DNA of 64,000 bases from Dichotomocladium elegans (Eukaryota > Mucoromycota > Mucoromycetes > Mucorales > Lichtheimiaceae): contig JAIXMN010000001.1 of the NCBI GenBank assembly GCA_025716815.1, positions 1-64,000 on the forward strand, given 5' to 3'. The notes beneath the pieces were generated by a model. It saw only the letters and a list, made by a program, of their open reading frames with translations, was not told the DNA's origin and made no database searches. Below are positions 20,835-33,935 of this stretch, one piece after another. The translations under genes were made by a program, and so were the position numbers. Numbering within the stretch: the stretch's first letter is position 1; each line of letters begins with the position of its first letter.

Positions 20835-22128
20835 TGAAAGAATAGGAAATGCATGTACGATTAATACCGTTTGTTGCAGAAGGAAAATGAGACTCTACTA
20901 CAGCAAAAGCCTTGATCTTTGGGTTTCAAAGCTATTATAGCGAGCTTATTCTATCTACATGGAGATTTCTTGGAAGAGGCAGTTATGAGTGACAATGATG
21001 ACAAGGTCTATAAGCATGAATCATTACTTCGTTGGTCAAATCACTAACTCTGTCGTAAGTTGATATTATTCTTCTTGTTCTTATCTTTCCATTTGGTCTA
21101 TACGATATGCAGCTATCCTATTGCTAAACAAGAATGCAACGAAGTAATTGCACTCCCGACGGGGCCACACGAGTACAAAGTAAAGAGCCACTGGCTTTCA
21201 CTAATATATAAGCGCTGTGGTTAGCCGCAGCATCTTGCGACCGTTCGGTTGCTCGCATAAAAAAAGAAAGCACCAGCCACAACGGCCAAGCTACGGTCTG
21301 ATAGACATAAAAGGAAAGAGCGTTGCATGTACCATTTCTCAAAATAATATTCACATGTATACATGAATTCTTTTCGATTGATATGATGAATTGAGCACGA
21401 TCGATGGACAAAAGCCCTGTCGCTGATGAGAAAGCGTATCCTCATCAATTCATTTGTTTCCAGAACAAGTGAGCTTCGCACTCAAAGAGACTTAGGTACG
21501 CATTTATGAGATCGATCCATCGTTCTGCATGCAAAGCAGTATACCAGTGGAACGACTTTTATCAAGAAGAAAAGTCACTCCCTTGCTACCTATGTTTCGT
21601 CTACCCCTATCAATGAAGATCGAGCGAAATCTCGAAAATGTATGAATAGCTACAGCAATGAGATGGTAGTATTCGGAGAATGTTGTGCATGAAACCGCCA
21701 TGATCAACAGTCAACTTTAGTACAGCAAGTTGAATTATCATCGTGACATAGACAGACTTCTCGCCTGGAGTGGCTGGATTCTGCGGTGGTTGTTGAGAAG
21801 ATATACGGCTGCTACAATCCGCTGTTAAAGTAGGTGCTCTTTTGTTATTTTCGCTATCATTGGGCCATTTTTTTCGTACTTGCGAAGTTCTACTTTTGAA
21901 AGTGATGCTGGTTACCATATCTAGAATCGAGGGGGACATCCCTCGCTGATGACCAGGCTCAACCGGGCTCCGAAGGAACGAGGCAAAGGTATCACATCTG
22001 CTTGGGGAACGACAAAGAGCCTGGTGATCTACCTGAAGGATATTACCTGTGCTACCGAACGATGGTGTTTTAAAGAATGTGCTCCTCTGACTGCCTTGGT
22101 CTTTTGATGATTCTGGGTCAGCAGGGCG
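20835..22128. other. Intergenic; possible unrecognised minus-strand exon
   Basis: No recognised gene. A minus-strand frame at 21939-21610 (109 codons), open further upstream to about 22080, has a Ser/Pro/Gln-rich composition that could be a disordered exon. Further minus frames follow at 21707-21504 and 21481-21221, but I could not link them by convincing splice sites. The sequence upstream of 22129 is CT-rich, as is common for fungal promoters. Confidence 0.3.
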
Positions 22129-22218
22129 ATGCTTTCCTTTAAATCACTTGCCCGCCAAATTTTTCCTTTCTTTCTTTCTTTCCCGTCTTCTTCTCTCATC
22201 GTCCGCCCTCCAATCCGA

Positions 22219-24131
22219 ATGCCTCCACCCATCCTCATACATTCAGTGGTATCCAATGCCGCCATTTCTACTACAGCCACCGGAATTACAGCCACTTCAA
22301 AATTTCCAACGCGCCAACACTGTCTTCGAGTAAAACGGCTCTTAGATGTCAGTCCAGACGAGCGAGCCATGATCTACTTGCGCGGCGCCACCGTTTCTCT
22401 CCGTGATGACACAGATGTCGAGCTTGAATTCCGACAAGAAAGCAACTTTTTCTATTTAACTGGTAAAAGAAGATATTTATTACTTTTATGAGGATCCATA
22501 GCAGAAAGATCTCATGCTTTTTTGGATGATCAGGAGTTGAGGAACCCGAATTCCATGTGATGATCGATCTAAAATCCAAACCCGATGAAGGAGAAGATGA
22601 TCATGATCAGCTTGTTGTGTATCTCATTCCCCCCACGGTCCCCGATGCAGAATATGTCTGGAAAGGTATTCCCGATAGCCCAGATGAACTGCTCAAAAAG
22701 TTTGACGTGGACAAGGTTATGACCGAGGCCGAATTCGGCCTGCATCTTGTTCACCATCTTCGACCTACTCTCATTTATCTCTTGGATGACAAGGTGGATC
22801 ACACCTGGCTGGATACGTTGTACGGTGATAATGCCAGCAACCTCAAATTCTCAACCAATGCTCTCCGGGAAGCAATCCACGAAGCTCGGCTTATTAAATT
22901 CCCTTGGGAGATTGAAGAGATCCGCAGGGCAACCTACGTGTCCTCTTACGCGCATTTGGCGCTTATGCAAGCCTCTGTGAAGACCAGCGAACGTCAACTT
23001 GCGGCTTATTTCCGTTGGGTCACAGCGTGCTACGGACTTGATCGTCAGGCCTACATACCCATTGTGGCTTCTGGACCGCGCGCAGCCACGTTGCACTATA
23101 CCAGAAACAGTATGCCACTTCACCAAGACGCCCTTGTGCTTGTCGATGCAGGTGCTGAGCATCGGTGCTATGGAAGTGATGTAACGCGGACCTTTCCGGT
23201 TTCCGGGAAATTCTCGCCAGAAGGTTTGTGTGTGTGCACGAATCCGCCCCTCTCCCATTTCCTTCATGAAAGCATGCTTTAACTATATCAAAATTGGTAG
23301 CAAAGGCGATTTACAACATTGTCCTAGCGATGCAAGAGGTACAGACCATCTAGTAATATGGCGTCTGTTCTTCTCTCTTTTACTCACGAAAGATTTCTTT
23401 TGTGCGTGTAGGAAGTCTTGTCCCGACTTGCCCCCGGCGTCGAGTGGCTCGAAATGGAGAAACTGGCTATCAAAATTCTGTGCGACAATCTGATCCAGCT
23501 TGGTATCCTTGTAGGTACCCGGGAGGAGCTTATTGAGCTCGGAGTACCCTACGCATTCTACTTTCATAGCAAGTATCAATGCAATCTTGCGCATCTGGTT
23601 AAAACTGATATATATATATATCCTATTTTTTTCTGCAGGTCTCGGACATTCCGTGGGCCTAAACGTCCATGATGTTGGCGGGTAATTGAAGTAGAGCAGA
23701 ATACAGCGAGGAAACATGGCTAATTTTAATTTTATAATAGCCGCTCTATTTACAAGATAGATCACAAACTGGAATACTCACCTTTCCTGGCAGACCGGCC
23801 CCTGGAAGCTAATATGGTTATTACTGTCGAACCGGGTCTCTATTTTAATGACGCATATCTCAATATATGGACACAATCTCCGGGATATCAACAATACTTC
23901 AACATGGAACTCCTCGACCGCTACAGATCTGTCGGTGGCGTTCGAATCGAAGACACTGTCGTGATCACGCACACTGGATACGAGAACCTAACCATCGTCC
24001 CAAAAACTGTCGAGGCAATTGAAGCACTTATGGCATCACCACCCCTAATATCACCCTATTCTGTAACTACTGCATCGCTCAAAGGCATGCATCCACCTCT
24101 TACATGCCTCCAAGACGCACTCCATCTTTGA
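22219..24131 (+). CDS. PEPD: Prolidase-like M24 metallopeptidase (Xaa-Pro dipeptidase/aminopeptidase)
   Basis: About 500 residues in six exons. An AMP_N-type N-terminal domain (RQESNFFYLTG, then VEEPEFHVMIDL) precedes a pita-bread M24 catalytic domain. The five metal ligands of the family are all present: two Asp in LVDAGAEHRCYGSDVTRTFP, His in GLGHSVGLNVHDVGG, Glu in VITVEPGLYF and Glu in GVRIEDTVVIT. Such enzymes release or hydrolyse X-Pro peptides using two Mn or Zn ions, usually in the cytosol. Splices that keep frame include TTAACTG|GTAAAAG..CAG|GAGTTGAGG after exon 1. An in-frame ATG at 22129 would add 30 residues resembling a mitochondrial presequence; I chose 22219 conservatively. It ends 116 bases before the next gene on the same strand. 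Confidence 0.92.
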
Positions 24132-24247
24132 TTATAAACAAAAAAAAACAACATCTATCGGAGAAGAATATAACTTTCCTTTTTCTGAGCGCATTATTTA
24201 TGGCTTCCAAAAGAAAATGAAATTTTCTTTTCTGAGACTTTGCCTCA

Positions 24248-27200
24248 ATGGACTTTGCATCCGCTCCGCTGGAGGCTTTGCTCATGCAAAATGCCGCCAC
24301 AGATCAACTCGAGACATACATCGATCAGCTCAATCATCATTTTCGAGAGACGGCCAAAAGCGAAAAAGAACGATTTGGTGCGTTGCAGATCTTGCTGCCG
24401 AGCCTGAAAGCCTATTTGATGCGCCTCGACACATACGCCGAACGCGAAGCGATCCTGCAGACATACCTAGAGCCATTAATCAGGATGAGCTTTAAGCATG
24501 ATTCCATGGTCGCGACTGAGAGTGTCAGCATGCTGAGCGATTCCGCCGCTTTCTGGATGGTGAGATCGATGGAAGGACATGACGATGAGGAAGACATGGA
24601 CACATTCCAGAAAAATAAAAACAACTTTGGTCGTGCCAACCTTCTCCTCTTCCTCGGCCAGCTGCTGCTCGCCATGGAATCCGAGCCGGATTTCGTCGAT
24701 TTGCAGCCTGTTCGTTATATCGAATCGTGCCTGACAGATCCGCGCTCCGAAGAATGGAATGCGCTTCACTTGCACGTGAATGCACTCATCGGCAGTAAGC
24801 GACACGAAGGTGACGGTGAAGATGGAACGGACAACGACAACGACAACGACTCGGAAAGTGCTATAAGCGTATTCACGGACATGACCATTGAAACAGGCCA
24901 TCCAACGTTGGACCTGGAATGTTGCCTGGATGTGATCAGTCGATTCGTCACGGAAGTTGGCGACAAGGACAAAGTGGATGTCACTGGGTGGATGGATGTG
25001 GTCATGGCCATTGCAGTAGCCATGCTGCCCTGCACCGATGCTCCGATCCAAACTAAGCTCATGAATGACCTTATTCCGAACGTTTTTCGCTGGCAGCACA
25101 GCCAACCTTTGGATGTGGTTCCTTTAGAAAAGCGAAATCGCTGGGCAGAGGTGGGTGAACTTGTGAAAAAGAGAAAGTGGGAGAATCAGAACGGAATACG
25201 GGATCCTAATGCGAGGAAATCGCGCGTCAGATGCTCTGGAAGCGGATAACTCAGATCTTTGGGCTACCTGCCACCAATCTTCTGCGTTCCGAAACGTATG
25301 GCTTCATTGCGAAGTTTTTTGAGCTCTTTTTTGCAACAAGTGCTGAGAGTCCTGTCGTCTATCTCGATTTGCGATTCGACGAAGACTTCTTCAAAATTCT
25401 GCAGGTTCGTAATGCAGCCTTCTAGGCCAATCTTTCCCCACGCAGCAAAATATTTATAGGGTCCAACGTAGAGCGGTTTGCGTAGCAACGAATCGATTTA
25501 CCGTAAATATTCTGCGTACGTTCTGAAACGTATCATTGACTTCACCTCGAAGTACCCTAATATGATCCCAAAGAGATCGTGGACACGATACTTTCAATGG
25601 TCTGTCGACGACTCTGAGTTGTATTCCTTGCGCTGGGCAGATTGGTTTCTCCTGTACGAAATCATGCATGAGACAGTCATCCATCTGGTGGAGCCCGTCC
25701 TTCCACGTTTCGAGCGACTTCTCACGAATGATCACATGACTGTGGATCCTTCCTGGTGGATTCTGCTCTTCCACCGCGGTTTCCAAAATGATACCGCGTC
25801 TGTTAAAAAGGGTATCCTGGAGTATATTTTCAGCCTTGAAAATGCAAAGGCGCTTCGTGTCCTTGGTGCTCAAAACGACTTTATCTTCGGGGCGCTTTTG
25901 AAGACCGTCGATGTCATGGCATTGTACTCCGTCCCCACGCAAGGAACCCTTGTGAGCCCGTTTGGTGAAAAGCTCAAGGGATTTATGTATCGCCTTACGC
26001 AGGTGTTTGACAATCCCGATCAGAAGGTTTGTAGAGCAATCAAAGGCAAAACGATTTCCGTCAGACTGAATCAAAGATATAGGTCAACTTCCTCAGCCAA
26101 CTGATCCAGTACATGAGCCATGTGCTGAACGGCTATATTCCGATCTTGTTCATCTTGGAAGCCATTTCAGAGGCCGACGGTATACCCTCGTGGGCAGCAG
26201 ATGAACTAAAGGCAATGCGCTATCTTGTGGACCGCCACAGAAACTTCCAGTGAGTGCTTATCATTAGTCGCAGATATCGATAAATTAACAATGTCGTGCA
26301 GGATTCCGAAATCAAAACTCTACTTGCGAAAGCTTGCGATCAGGGCTGTTATCAAATTCGCAAACACCTCCAAGCTCTCCTTTTCTGACGTTGCGAAGTA
26401 TGCTCTATTATGCCCATGGTATACATGTACTGAATTTTTCAATAGGACTGTTTCCTCACTAATCACAGACTTCCCGATCCGATCCACGTCAGAAGAGTAT
26501 AAATTGATCCAGGGCTGGCTCGAAGAATCAGTGGCCAAGGACAAGGTGAGTGATCGTTTTTGAGACGGAATAACAAATATCTAACGTCTTACACAACACC
26601 CAAGTCCCTTGATACGCTCCTGCACCAACTGAAAGAGCGCGCAGATGCATATATCAGCACAACTGCTTCGGATGAAGAAGGTATGCGCTACCTGTTATCG
26701 GTTGACTAAATCTTAAATTTTATTCGGATGATAGATGTACCATTTGAGCTCTTGAAAAATCAAGCAAATGTGCTTTCTCGAATGAGCGTTTTTCTGGTCA
26801 CCGGAAAAGAAGGGAGACCTAAGAAACAACGTGTTACTCTATTATTCAACACATTCACTAATGTACTGAAGGATGTCAGCATGTAAGCGGCGGCGATATA
26901 CATGGGCGATTCCAACATATATTAATGGTACACTTGTAGCTCTTTGGTTCTGTTCAACCGTTTGCTTATCCTTCTGGATTCGATTTGGGATATTTATGAC
27001 GTAGCTTTTGATGGATGTCATGGCAAGTTTCTGGTACGGGGCAAAGCGTTGCAGAATTATGGCTTCTTATATACGCTTATATAGACTTATCTCTACTAAT
27101 GGGCCTGAATATTATTCCTGATGTCCTGAGACGTATTGACGATCAGTATCTCAGCCTCGAAGCAAATAATGTGACAGGTGAGTCTCCAAATTTTGACATA

Positions 27201-30200
27201 TATTTGGTATTAAGCATTATACTAGATGATAATATGCTGCGATTATTTATTTCAATGACCCGCCATATCCTCAAGTTTGACAGCAGCTTCGAAGACCATA
27301 TCCGTAGACAAAGTATAACGGATCATTACCACCGCTGTGTAGAATTGCTGAAGCAGAATGGACTTCGTAAGTGAGACCAATCAATAATCGTATCTCAGGC
27401 GGAATAAAACTAACTGGGTTTGATAGCGCCCGTTGCGAATAGAGAAATGACAAAGGTCGCGCATGTCCAACTTTTGGGTGTTCTGTATGACGCCTGCATG
27501 GAAAACCAAGCTTTAATTTTAGATTGCGATGACAAGATTGCCAACCTCTTGTGCGCTGCGCAATTGCGGAAGACGCCCGAGGCTCTTCAAGTGAGGTAAC
27601 TCAAAGAAATTATCTTGATTTCATGGATAAATCCATTACTGACGCATTCTCTAGGAGTCGGACTTGGGGCGACACCCTGTCTGAATTCATTCGTTGCAAG
27701 TGGGAATCAATTGAGATGATGATTCGCTATGCGTCCGAGGTCAGTTAGTGAGGGGTATCCATAAACCAGCGAGTGATTCTCACACATTCATTAGCGGATG
27801 AATAGAGACAAGTCTATTAAAGTTGGGTTAGATGACTCCTTCCTGGATCCCGAGTTCTTGTTCCAAGAAGGTATTGAACAGCTTGAATGCGCTTCGGAAC
27901 TTTGTGCAACATCAGTAATGAGCTGCGTTGGAGAGATCATTTCGATGCCCTGGGAAAAATCATATGATATGGTGAGGATGCGCAACGTGGAAGCTTAAGG
28001 TGATATTAATAGAGAAACATATAGGTTGAAAAAGCGATTGAATACAGCATTGGATTGATCAACGAGAACCTCTATCAATCTAAAGCAGCTCCACCCATGA
28101 TGCGTGCCATTATTCGCATGGTCTTCCAACCCGAGTTATTGTCACGACCTGCTCTTAATAACGATGGTGGTCCGATCAAGAGAGCACTACAATACATCTT
28201 GGAGCTGGGTGAGCTGAAGCCGTTTATTGTTACACAGTGTGTAGAACGTCTACATGCATACTGGTCAACCCACACTCCGGAAGCAGATGATTCAATGCTC
28301 CAGTACATCCCGGAGATTGCTAAACTCTTAATATTCGGACCTTTGCGCGATCGAGATGATCAAAAACTCGAGGCAGCAGTTGCATACAAGCTGGAAGATC
28401 CTGCTATCATCCATGAAGCCGAGAAGTAGGCACAAATATACAACGATGAAAGAGAGAAATACGATGGCTGATCTTTCTCGTTTTAACTAGTTCTGCCGAA
28501 ATCGTTTTTACCCAAAATGATTACATGGCTCGAGTATATTTGAACGATCTGATACTTCGGCTAGACAAAAACAATGACAAGCATGTTCTCTTTGCCGAAC
28601 GCATTATGGATGCTCTACTGGATGAGATGAGCAACGATAAGTACAAATGCTATCAGTTCTTATCTACGATCGAACATCGCTCAAAGGTGAGGAAGCGTGA
28701 CTTTTATTGAGTACACACGAGCTATTCGTTAACATCAAAGTATGATCAGCTCCGTTTATGGTGCTCTCTCATGCTGCTTCATCGATTTGTCACTGAGAAC
28801 ACAGTCGACCACTATGTGAAACGCATGTCTGCAGTAATGAAAGGCGAGACACAGGTGTCAGTACGCTGTTATATGGAGGTTAGTAAGTGAAGTGTTGCTG
28901 CCCTGGGCTTTTAGTAATTTTTCTCGCATTTTTGTATTGTATTTTAGTGGATTATGATTCGGCTTTACCTTGCTTTCCCCAATCGGCTCACGCATCTATA
29001 CTCGCTTCTAGACGAGGCAGATACGGCACCGCACCACACAGTGTCTATCCTCACTGTGATCTTAAGTTTGGGTTTCAAACTTGACGATACTTCAGCGAAG
29101 GGATACTTTGATGAGGTACAGTCTGACATCAAGTCAAAGCATAGATGCGAGACCCAAGAGAGAGAGCACAAAAAAATGATGCAACATGATCCTAGATATT
29201 CCCTCGTATCATCCAATGGCTCACGTCGAACAATTTTACTGTTCGCTTGTACGCATACTGTGCTTGGTTTCGCAACTTGAAAGCCTGCCGAGACAGGTAT
29301 GCCATTTTCTTTTCTTTTTTTCTTTAGCGCGGAGTAATTCAAACGCGCGTCTGGTAGAGGACTCAACCCGGGATTTGACAAGAATCAGTATATGGTATCC
29401 TTGATCCGGTTCATGGAAAATTACTCGGAAACCTCCAAATTCAAGGACAAGTTTGAATCCCAGTTCTACATGACCGAGTTCGATCCCATTGAAGATTTCA
29501 ATATCGAATTTATCTTTCGACAGCTCATGTCTGTCTTTGGCGTCATTGACAATGAGAAGATTGCCTCAGTAAGTTAAAAATTGCCAAATATCACGTATCC
29601 TTTGATTCAAAGAAAAAAACTATGTATACACACACACACACACACATAGCGCGCCTTTTACAAGGTGAATCCTAATCTGGTTGACTGGTGTCCGTTCACC
29701 AATCCGAAGCGGAAGAGGGTGTACACGTCAGTTGATCCTAATGAATTACTTGAAGAGCCGCTGTCACCCACAAAAAAATATGATGCGGCCGCTAGCAATG
29801 CTTCAGAGGAAGCATCCTATCAAAAGAAGATCATGCCCTGGGAGATGATGCTTGAAACAGACGTGGATCTGACCAAGTCACTTGTGCAAAAAAAGGTAAT
29901 TGACAGCGAAAGGAAATGCAAATAATACCAACCGTCTCCTTCTCCCCCACTCCCACCCCTTGTGCCCAAAAAAAAAAAAAAAGCGACGACGCAATGACTT
30001 GATTGTTGTTGCAAGCCTTGTGGATCGATTGCCAAACCTTGCTGGCCTGTGCCGAACATGCGAGATTTTCAATGCGGCGTTACTCGTTGTATACAGTATA
30101 AAGGTATAAGACGTGAAAGTGCCGAAAGAGCAAGGCATACCATTACTGATACAGAAGGCTGGGGACTAACAAACGTATAGATCAAGGACGATCCGCAGTT

Positions 30201-30626
30201 TACTAGCATCAGCGTTGCTTCCGAGGTAAATAGTAGTAGTAGCGCGTCTTGTAGAAAAGATATGGAGAAGAAGCAAATCTATAACATCGTTATCTCTTTT
30301 TTTCCTTTTAACAGCGATGGATGCCCATGATGGAAGTCGGCGAGACCGACATCCCTGACTTTTTGGAGAAAAAGAAGGCGGAAGGCTACACGCTCTGTGG
30401 GCTTGAACAAACGACTACGAGTGCCACGCTTGGCGAGTACGATTTCCCTGAACGGTGTGTACTTCTGCTGGGCAAAGAACGACAGGGTATCCCAGCAAAT
30501 CTGTTGCAGATGCTTGACCAAACCATAGAAATCCCCCAACAGGGCATCACGCGGTCTTTGAACGTCCATGTCAGTGGCGCAATCTGTATTTACGAATATA
30601 CAAAGCAGATGCAATGGCGACAATAG
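24248..30626 (+). CDS. TRM3: tRNA (guanosine-2'-O)-methyltransferase, TRM3/TARBP1 type
   Basis: A very long multi-exon gene (about twenty exons, well over 1,500 residues). The C-terminus carries the SpoU/TrmD-fold (SPOUT) methyltransferase domain. It starts at RWMPMMEV and includes the S-adenosylmethionine-knot motifs [13 protein letters not shown] and [18 protein letters not shown]. The long N-terminal part is helical and resembles the armadillo-like scaffold of yeast Trm3 and human TARBP1, which 2'-O-methylate G18 in the D-loop of tRNAs. Verified introns include 25151-25230, 25405-25471 (acceptor CGTAG|AGC), 26027-26082, 26250-26301 and a 48-base one at 26398-26445. That last intron is a multiple of three and stop-free, so it could be retained. 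An intron near the 3' end contains a CA microsatellite. The stop codon is nine bases from the stop of the convergent capping-enzyme gene. Confidence 0.92.
29627..29646. repeat. (CA)n microsatellite in a TRM3 intron
   Basis: About ten CA units directly before the TAG acceptor of a TRM3 intron, in the place of the usual pyrimidine tract. Confidence 0.85.
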
Positions 30627-30635
30627 ACGTACAAA

Positions 30636-33600
30636 TCAATTAAGAATAAAATCTAACATGGCCTTGCTACTTCGTTTCTTCGTCTGCTTTTGGTAGTGTT
30701 CCGGAGAAGACGATAATGATGTGGATGATGACGGCGGGAGGGGTGGTGGGTGGTGGCGATGGTGAAGAGAAACAGGAGGAGCAGATTGATGAGGTACCTT
30801 CCACACACTCAACTGTCGACCGCCAGGCTCAACCGTGGAAACTGCTGTTGTGGGAGTCGATGTAGAGGCAGTGATCGCAGATCCATATGGCGCATTATGA
30901 ACAGGAGCCACTGCGATCGCGTTCGTCCCGCTTCGAGAGGTAGGCGATGACTGAATATGCATCCCGTCTGCGTGGTAGTTGATAAAGTGGACACTGCGCT
31001 GCTGTTGTTCGGTCGCGGCTGCTGCTGCTACCGCTGCTGCTGCTGCTGCTGCACGCTTATACTTGTCATCTTCATGTAAAATGGTAGACAGATCGAATGC
31101 GCGCCGCTTGGGTGGTAGGGAATGTAGTACCTGCTGCCGTTTCATTTGCGGTGATTGTTGTGATATCTGTTGGGGATGTGATGGTGATAGTGAATATTTC
31201 CGTGGTGGCGCCCGTGGTGGTTGCGTTGGCGGTGGTGACGGAGATGGTATTGGTTCGACAGAAGTAGTCAAAAGATCGTGGATAGATGATTTTGAAGGCA
31301 GGACATTCGGTTTGGCATTGTTCCCTCCCTCAGCGGCCTGCGCTGGTGGAGCTGGCTGTGATAGGGACGGAGGCGTTGATGACGATGCCGGGGGAGGCGC
31401 TGGCGGGGCTGGTGTAGACGGTGCTGCCGGCTGAAGATCATACTGCCGCTGCTGAGGTAATGATTGCATGGTCCGCGGCGGTATGAGCTGCGTAGGCGGT
31501 CGGTGCTCTTGCCGCTGCTGCTGGGATGGTGGTTGCGGGGACGTGGCATTCAAGGAGGGATGAGGTGGCTGTTGTGGTTGAGGTCGTGCTTCCCCCCGCA
31601 AATAATCATCTTTCTCTACTCGCCCCAATGATTGCTCCCCTGCCCAAGATTTGAACCGCTTCCGTTCTCCAGCCGCTATTTTGGGACTTGAATCGCGTTT
31701 ACTTGTCAGCGATGCTATCGCGCTTGTTGTTGGGGCCGTAGTCCCATTATCTACCGATGATTTTCGTACGTTATCAATCGGCTCCTCGTCCACAGCAGTT
31801 GATTTCATCGATGTGATCGAACTTTTCCGGACATCGGCCTCAGACTTTCGCCTATCCAATGCGGCGGCAGTCACTGCAACAGTATTAGCACTGATGTTAC
31901 TGCTACTACTGCTATTGCTTTTCGTTGCCGACGGTGTAGTATCCGGAAAATATCCTGAACAGTGTATAACGGATGGTGACGGAAGAATGGCCGATGTCGG
32001 CGTTACAAGCGATGGTACCGATTTCCCAGCTGCAATATGATTCGTGCTGCTGAGAGACAATGCTTCTGGTAGTTGCTTCTGTGATGAAGTGTGTCCTTTT
32101 TCACGAGCTTTCCATGCACTGCGAACTTTGTCCATGTGGGCAAGTAGTTGCTCTTTTGTGATACCATCCCTGATTGACCTTTGGATCTTTTTTACAACGT
32201 GCTCATCGTTGGCAGTATTTTTGTCCTTTCGGAATTTGACAAATCTACCGATATGTACGTACCGTTTATGATAAATACATACTGCCATTATCAGTCCGTT
32301 AATAATAATTACCTCCATCCCCCTTTTCGAGTTGTTGGTGCATAGCCTTGCTCAACAATGGTCACTTCCCAATGTGGATCAAATCTAATATATGCGACAA
32401 TTAACGAAATAATATCTACAAGAGCAGCTATGAGCCTTGTTAAAAATGTCAATTACCGAAATTCCCCGATACAACCATCTGGTGGATGCTTCTTCCATCT
32501 ACACAAGAATGAAATCAGAACATCAGTAGCACGTCAAGCCGCGACTATTTCCAATTCTTACTCTGATGCAAGCTCAGGACTCGGTTGAAAATGGTCAAAA
32601 TATTTGTACGTGACCCCATGCGATAGTACTTCCAACGAGTATATAGGTTTATGCTCCTTGCTCCACTGGACTGCAATCCTGAAATCAGCTGTGTTAAGCT
32701 CAGGTGGTTTCCATTTGAGCCTTAACGACGATGATAAGAACAAGGGACCTGTTATTTGTGGAGCTTGCATTATATGACCGCGTTCGGAATACGTACAATT
32801 TCTCACATGTTCCAGGTACATAGGGGTACTTGACCGGCGTCCATATCACTCCATCTGTGCTATGTTTCAGCTTTGCCATCTGGTCAAATACAAGGTGCAA
32901 GCCATAGGATCGCTCCATCTTCTTGAGCTCGACGCTGTAATAAACAAGTCCTTAGCATATGACCCGATCCTCATTCTGTGGTAATCATCTTACGTAAAAG
33001 GAGGCATTTTACTGGTATCTGTGATATGTCGTAGACTATTATCGAACGGTCCGATGACTTCTTGGCGCAAAACCTACCCAAATACGATCTTCAGTATACA
33101 TACAAAGCGTGAACGTAAACATACATACACCAAGTCTCGTATTGAACGACCGTTTTGTGACAGGTTGACCGTTAAGAGCCATCAAATCGAATACGAGAAA
33201 CCGCCAAGTTTTCTGTTACAACAGATAGGTCCCCAAGGGAGATACCATTAGCAAGTTCCTCTCTCTTTCTCCTCAATAGGACCACGGATATTCAACATAC
33301 CATATCACTAGCCTCTTCTTCCAGAACCAGTTCACCATCCATTAAAGTATCTTTGAGATATTCCTTTTCCCGATAACGAACAGGGAACAACAGATTCGGA
33401 ACATAGTACCATACTCGATTACGGTCAAACTATCGTAGACCGCCAGGTGTATACGTGTGAGAGGATAAAGAGCGTATTCTCAACCATTTGATCTCGGTCT
33501 CACTCTTCCTTTCTTACCAGAAAAGAGGCTGGCCCTTTCGACGAGTGAACGAAAAACAAAAGGTACCGTATTCCATCTGTTTTTTCGCAAACAAAGTAAT

Positions 33601-33935
33601 CTTCCCGCTCAAGTTCTGATAGGTGCTTCGTCTCGAAACTAACAGGTTGTGTTCCCGGAAAACTAGAAGTCAGACAAACGGCAGAGATATATTCAATTAA
33701 TTAGAAACGCGTTTTGAAAGCAAAGCGAGCATCAGCAAAAGGAAAATGACTTTCTCACTTGCTCTGACTCTTATTACCTGTCATGTTGTATTTGAAGAAT
33801 TTCTTTGACTCGTGCATGTAAGACACTTGAATATGCGGGATCCACGCGTTTTCCAATATGTTCCGGTAAGGAGACTGCAGGGTGTGTGGATGTTGACGGG
33901 GGATGCTGACTGTGTTGCGTTTCTGAATTTGACAT
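30636..33935 (-). CDS. CEG1: mRNA capping enzyme guanylyltransferase with long disordered tail
   Basis: Spliced from the ATG at 33935, the protein shows all the nucleotidyltransferase motifs of GTP:RNA guanylyltransferases in order. Motif I is [10 protein letters not shown], whose Lys takes GMP. Motif III is [22 protein letters not shown] segment follows, then motif [13 protein letters not shown], motif [10 protein letters not shown], and motif VI in the OB fold, RFVKFRKDK. Conserved FPGTQPVSF precedes motif I. A short exon (about 32509-32466) bridges ELASE to [13 protein letters not shown]. The enzyme caps nascent Pol II transcripts in the nucleus. Fungal Ceg1 proteins normally end soon after motif VI. 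Here one uninterrupted exon continues for about 530 further residues rich in Ser, Pro, Gln and poly-Ala, ending AMLDFILN. There is no RNA triphosphatase domain, as expected for fungi, where that is a separate protein. Confidence 0.93.
30645..30650 (+). terminator. Candidate poly(A) signal of TRM3
   Basis: AATAAA nineteen bases after the TRM3 stop. It lies inside the last codons of the convergent CEG1 reading frame. Confidence 0.5.

Noticed and set aside
22029..22370. 113-codon minus-strand frame over the prolidase 5' end
   Set aside because: It is a shadow of the real exon on the other strand.
24476..25105. 209-codon minus-strand frame in the first TRM3 exon
   Set aside because: Antisense shadow; the plus frame continues through verified splice sites.
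25454..26074. 206-codon minus-strand frame over a TRM3 exon
   Set aside because: Antisense shadow of the exon starting at 25472.
30979..31434. 151-codon plus-strand frame opposite the capping-enzyme tail
   Set aside because: It is the antisense of a low-complexity coding region; Gly/Ala/Cys runs come from the CTG/CAG-type repeats. No independent support.
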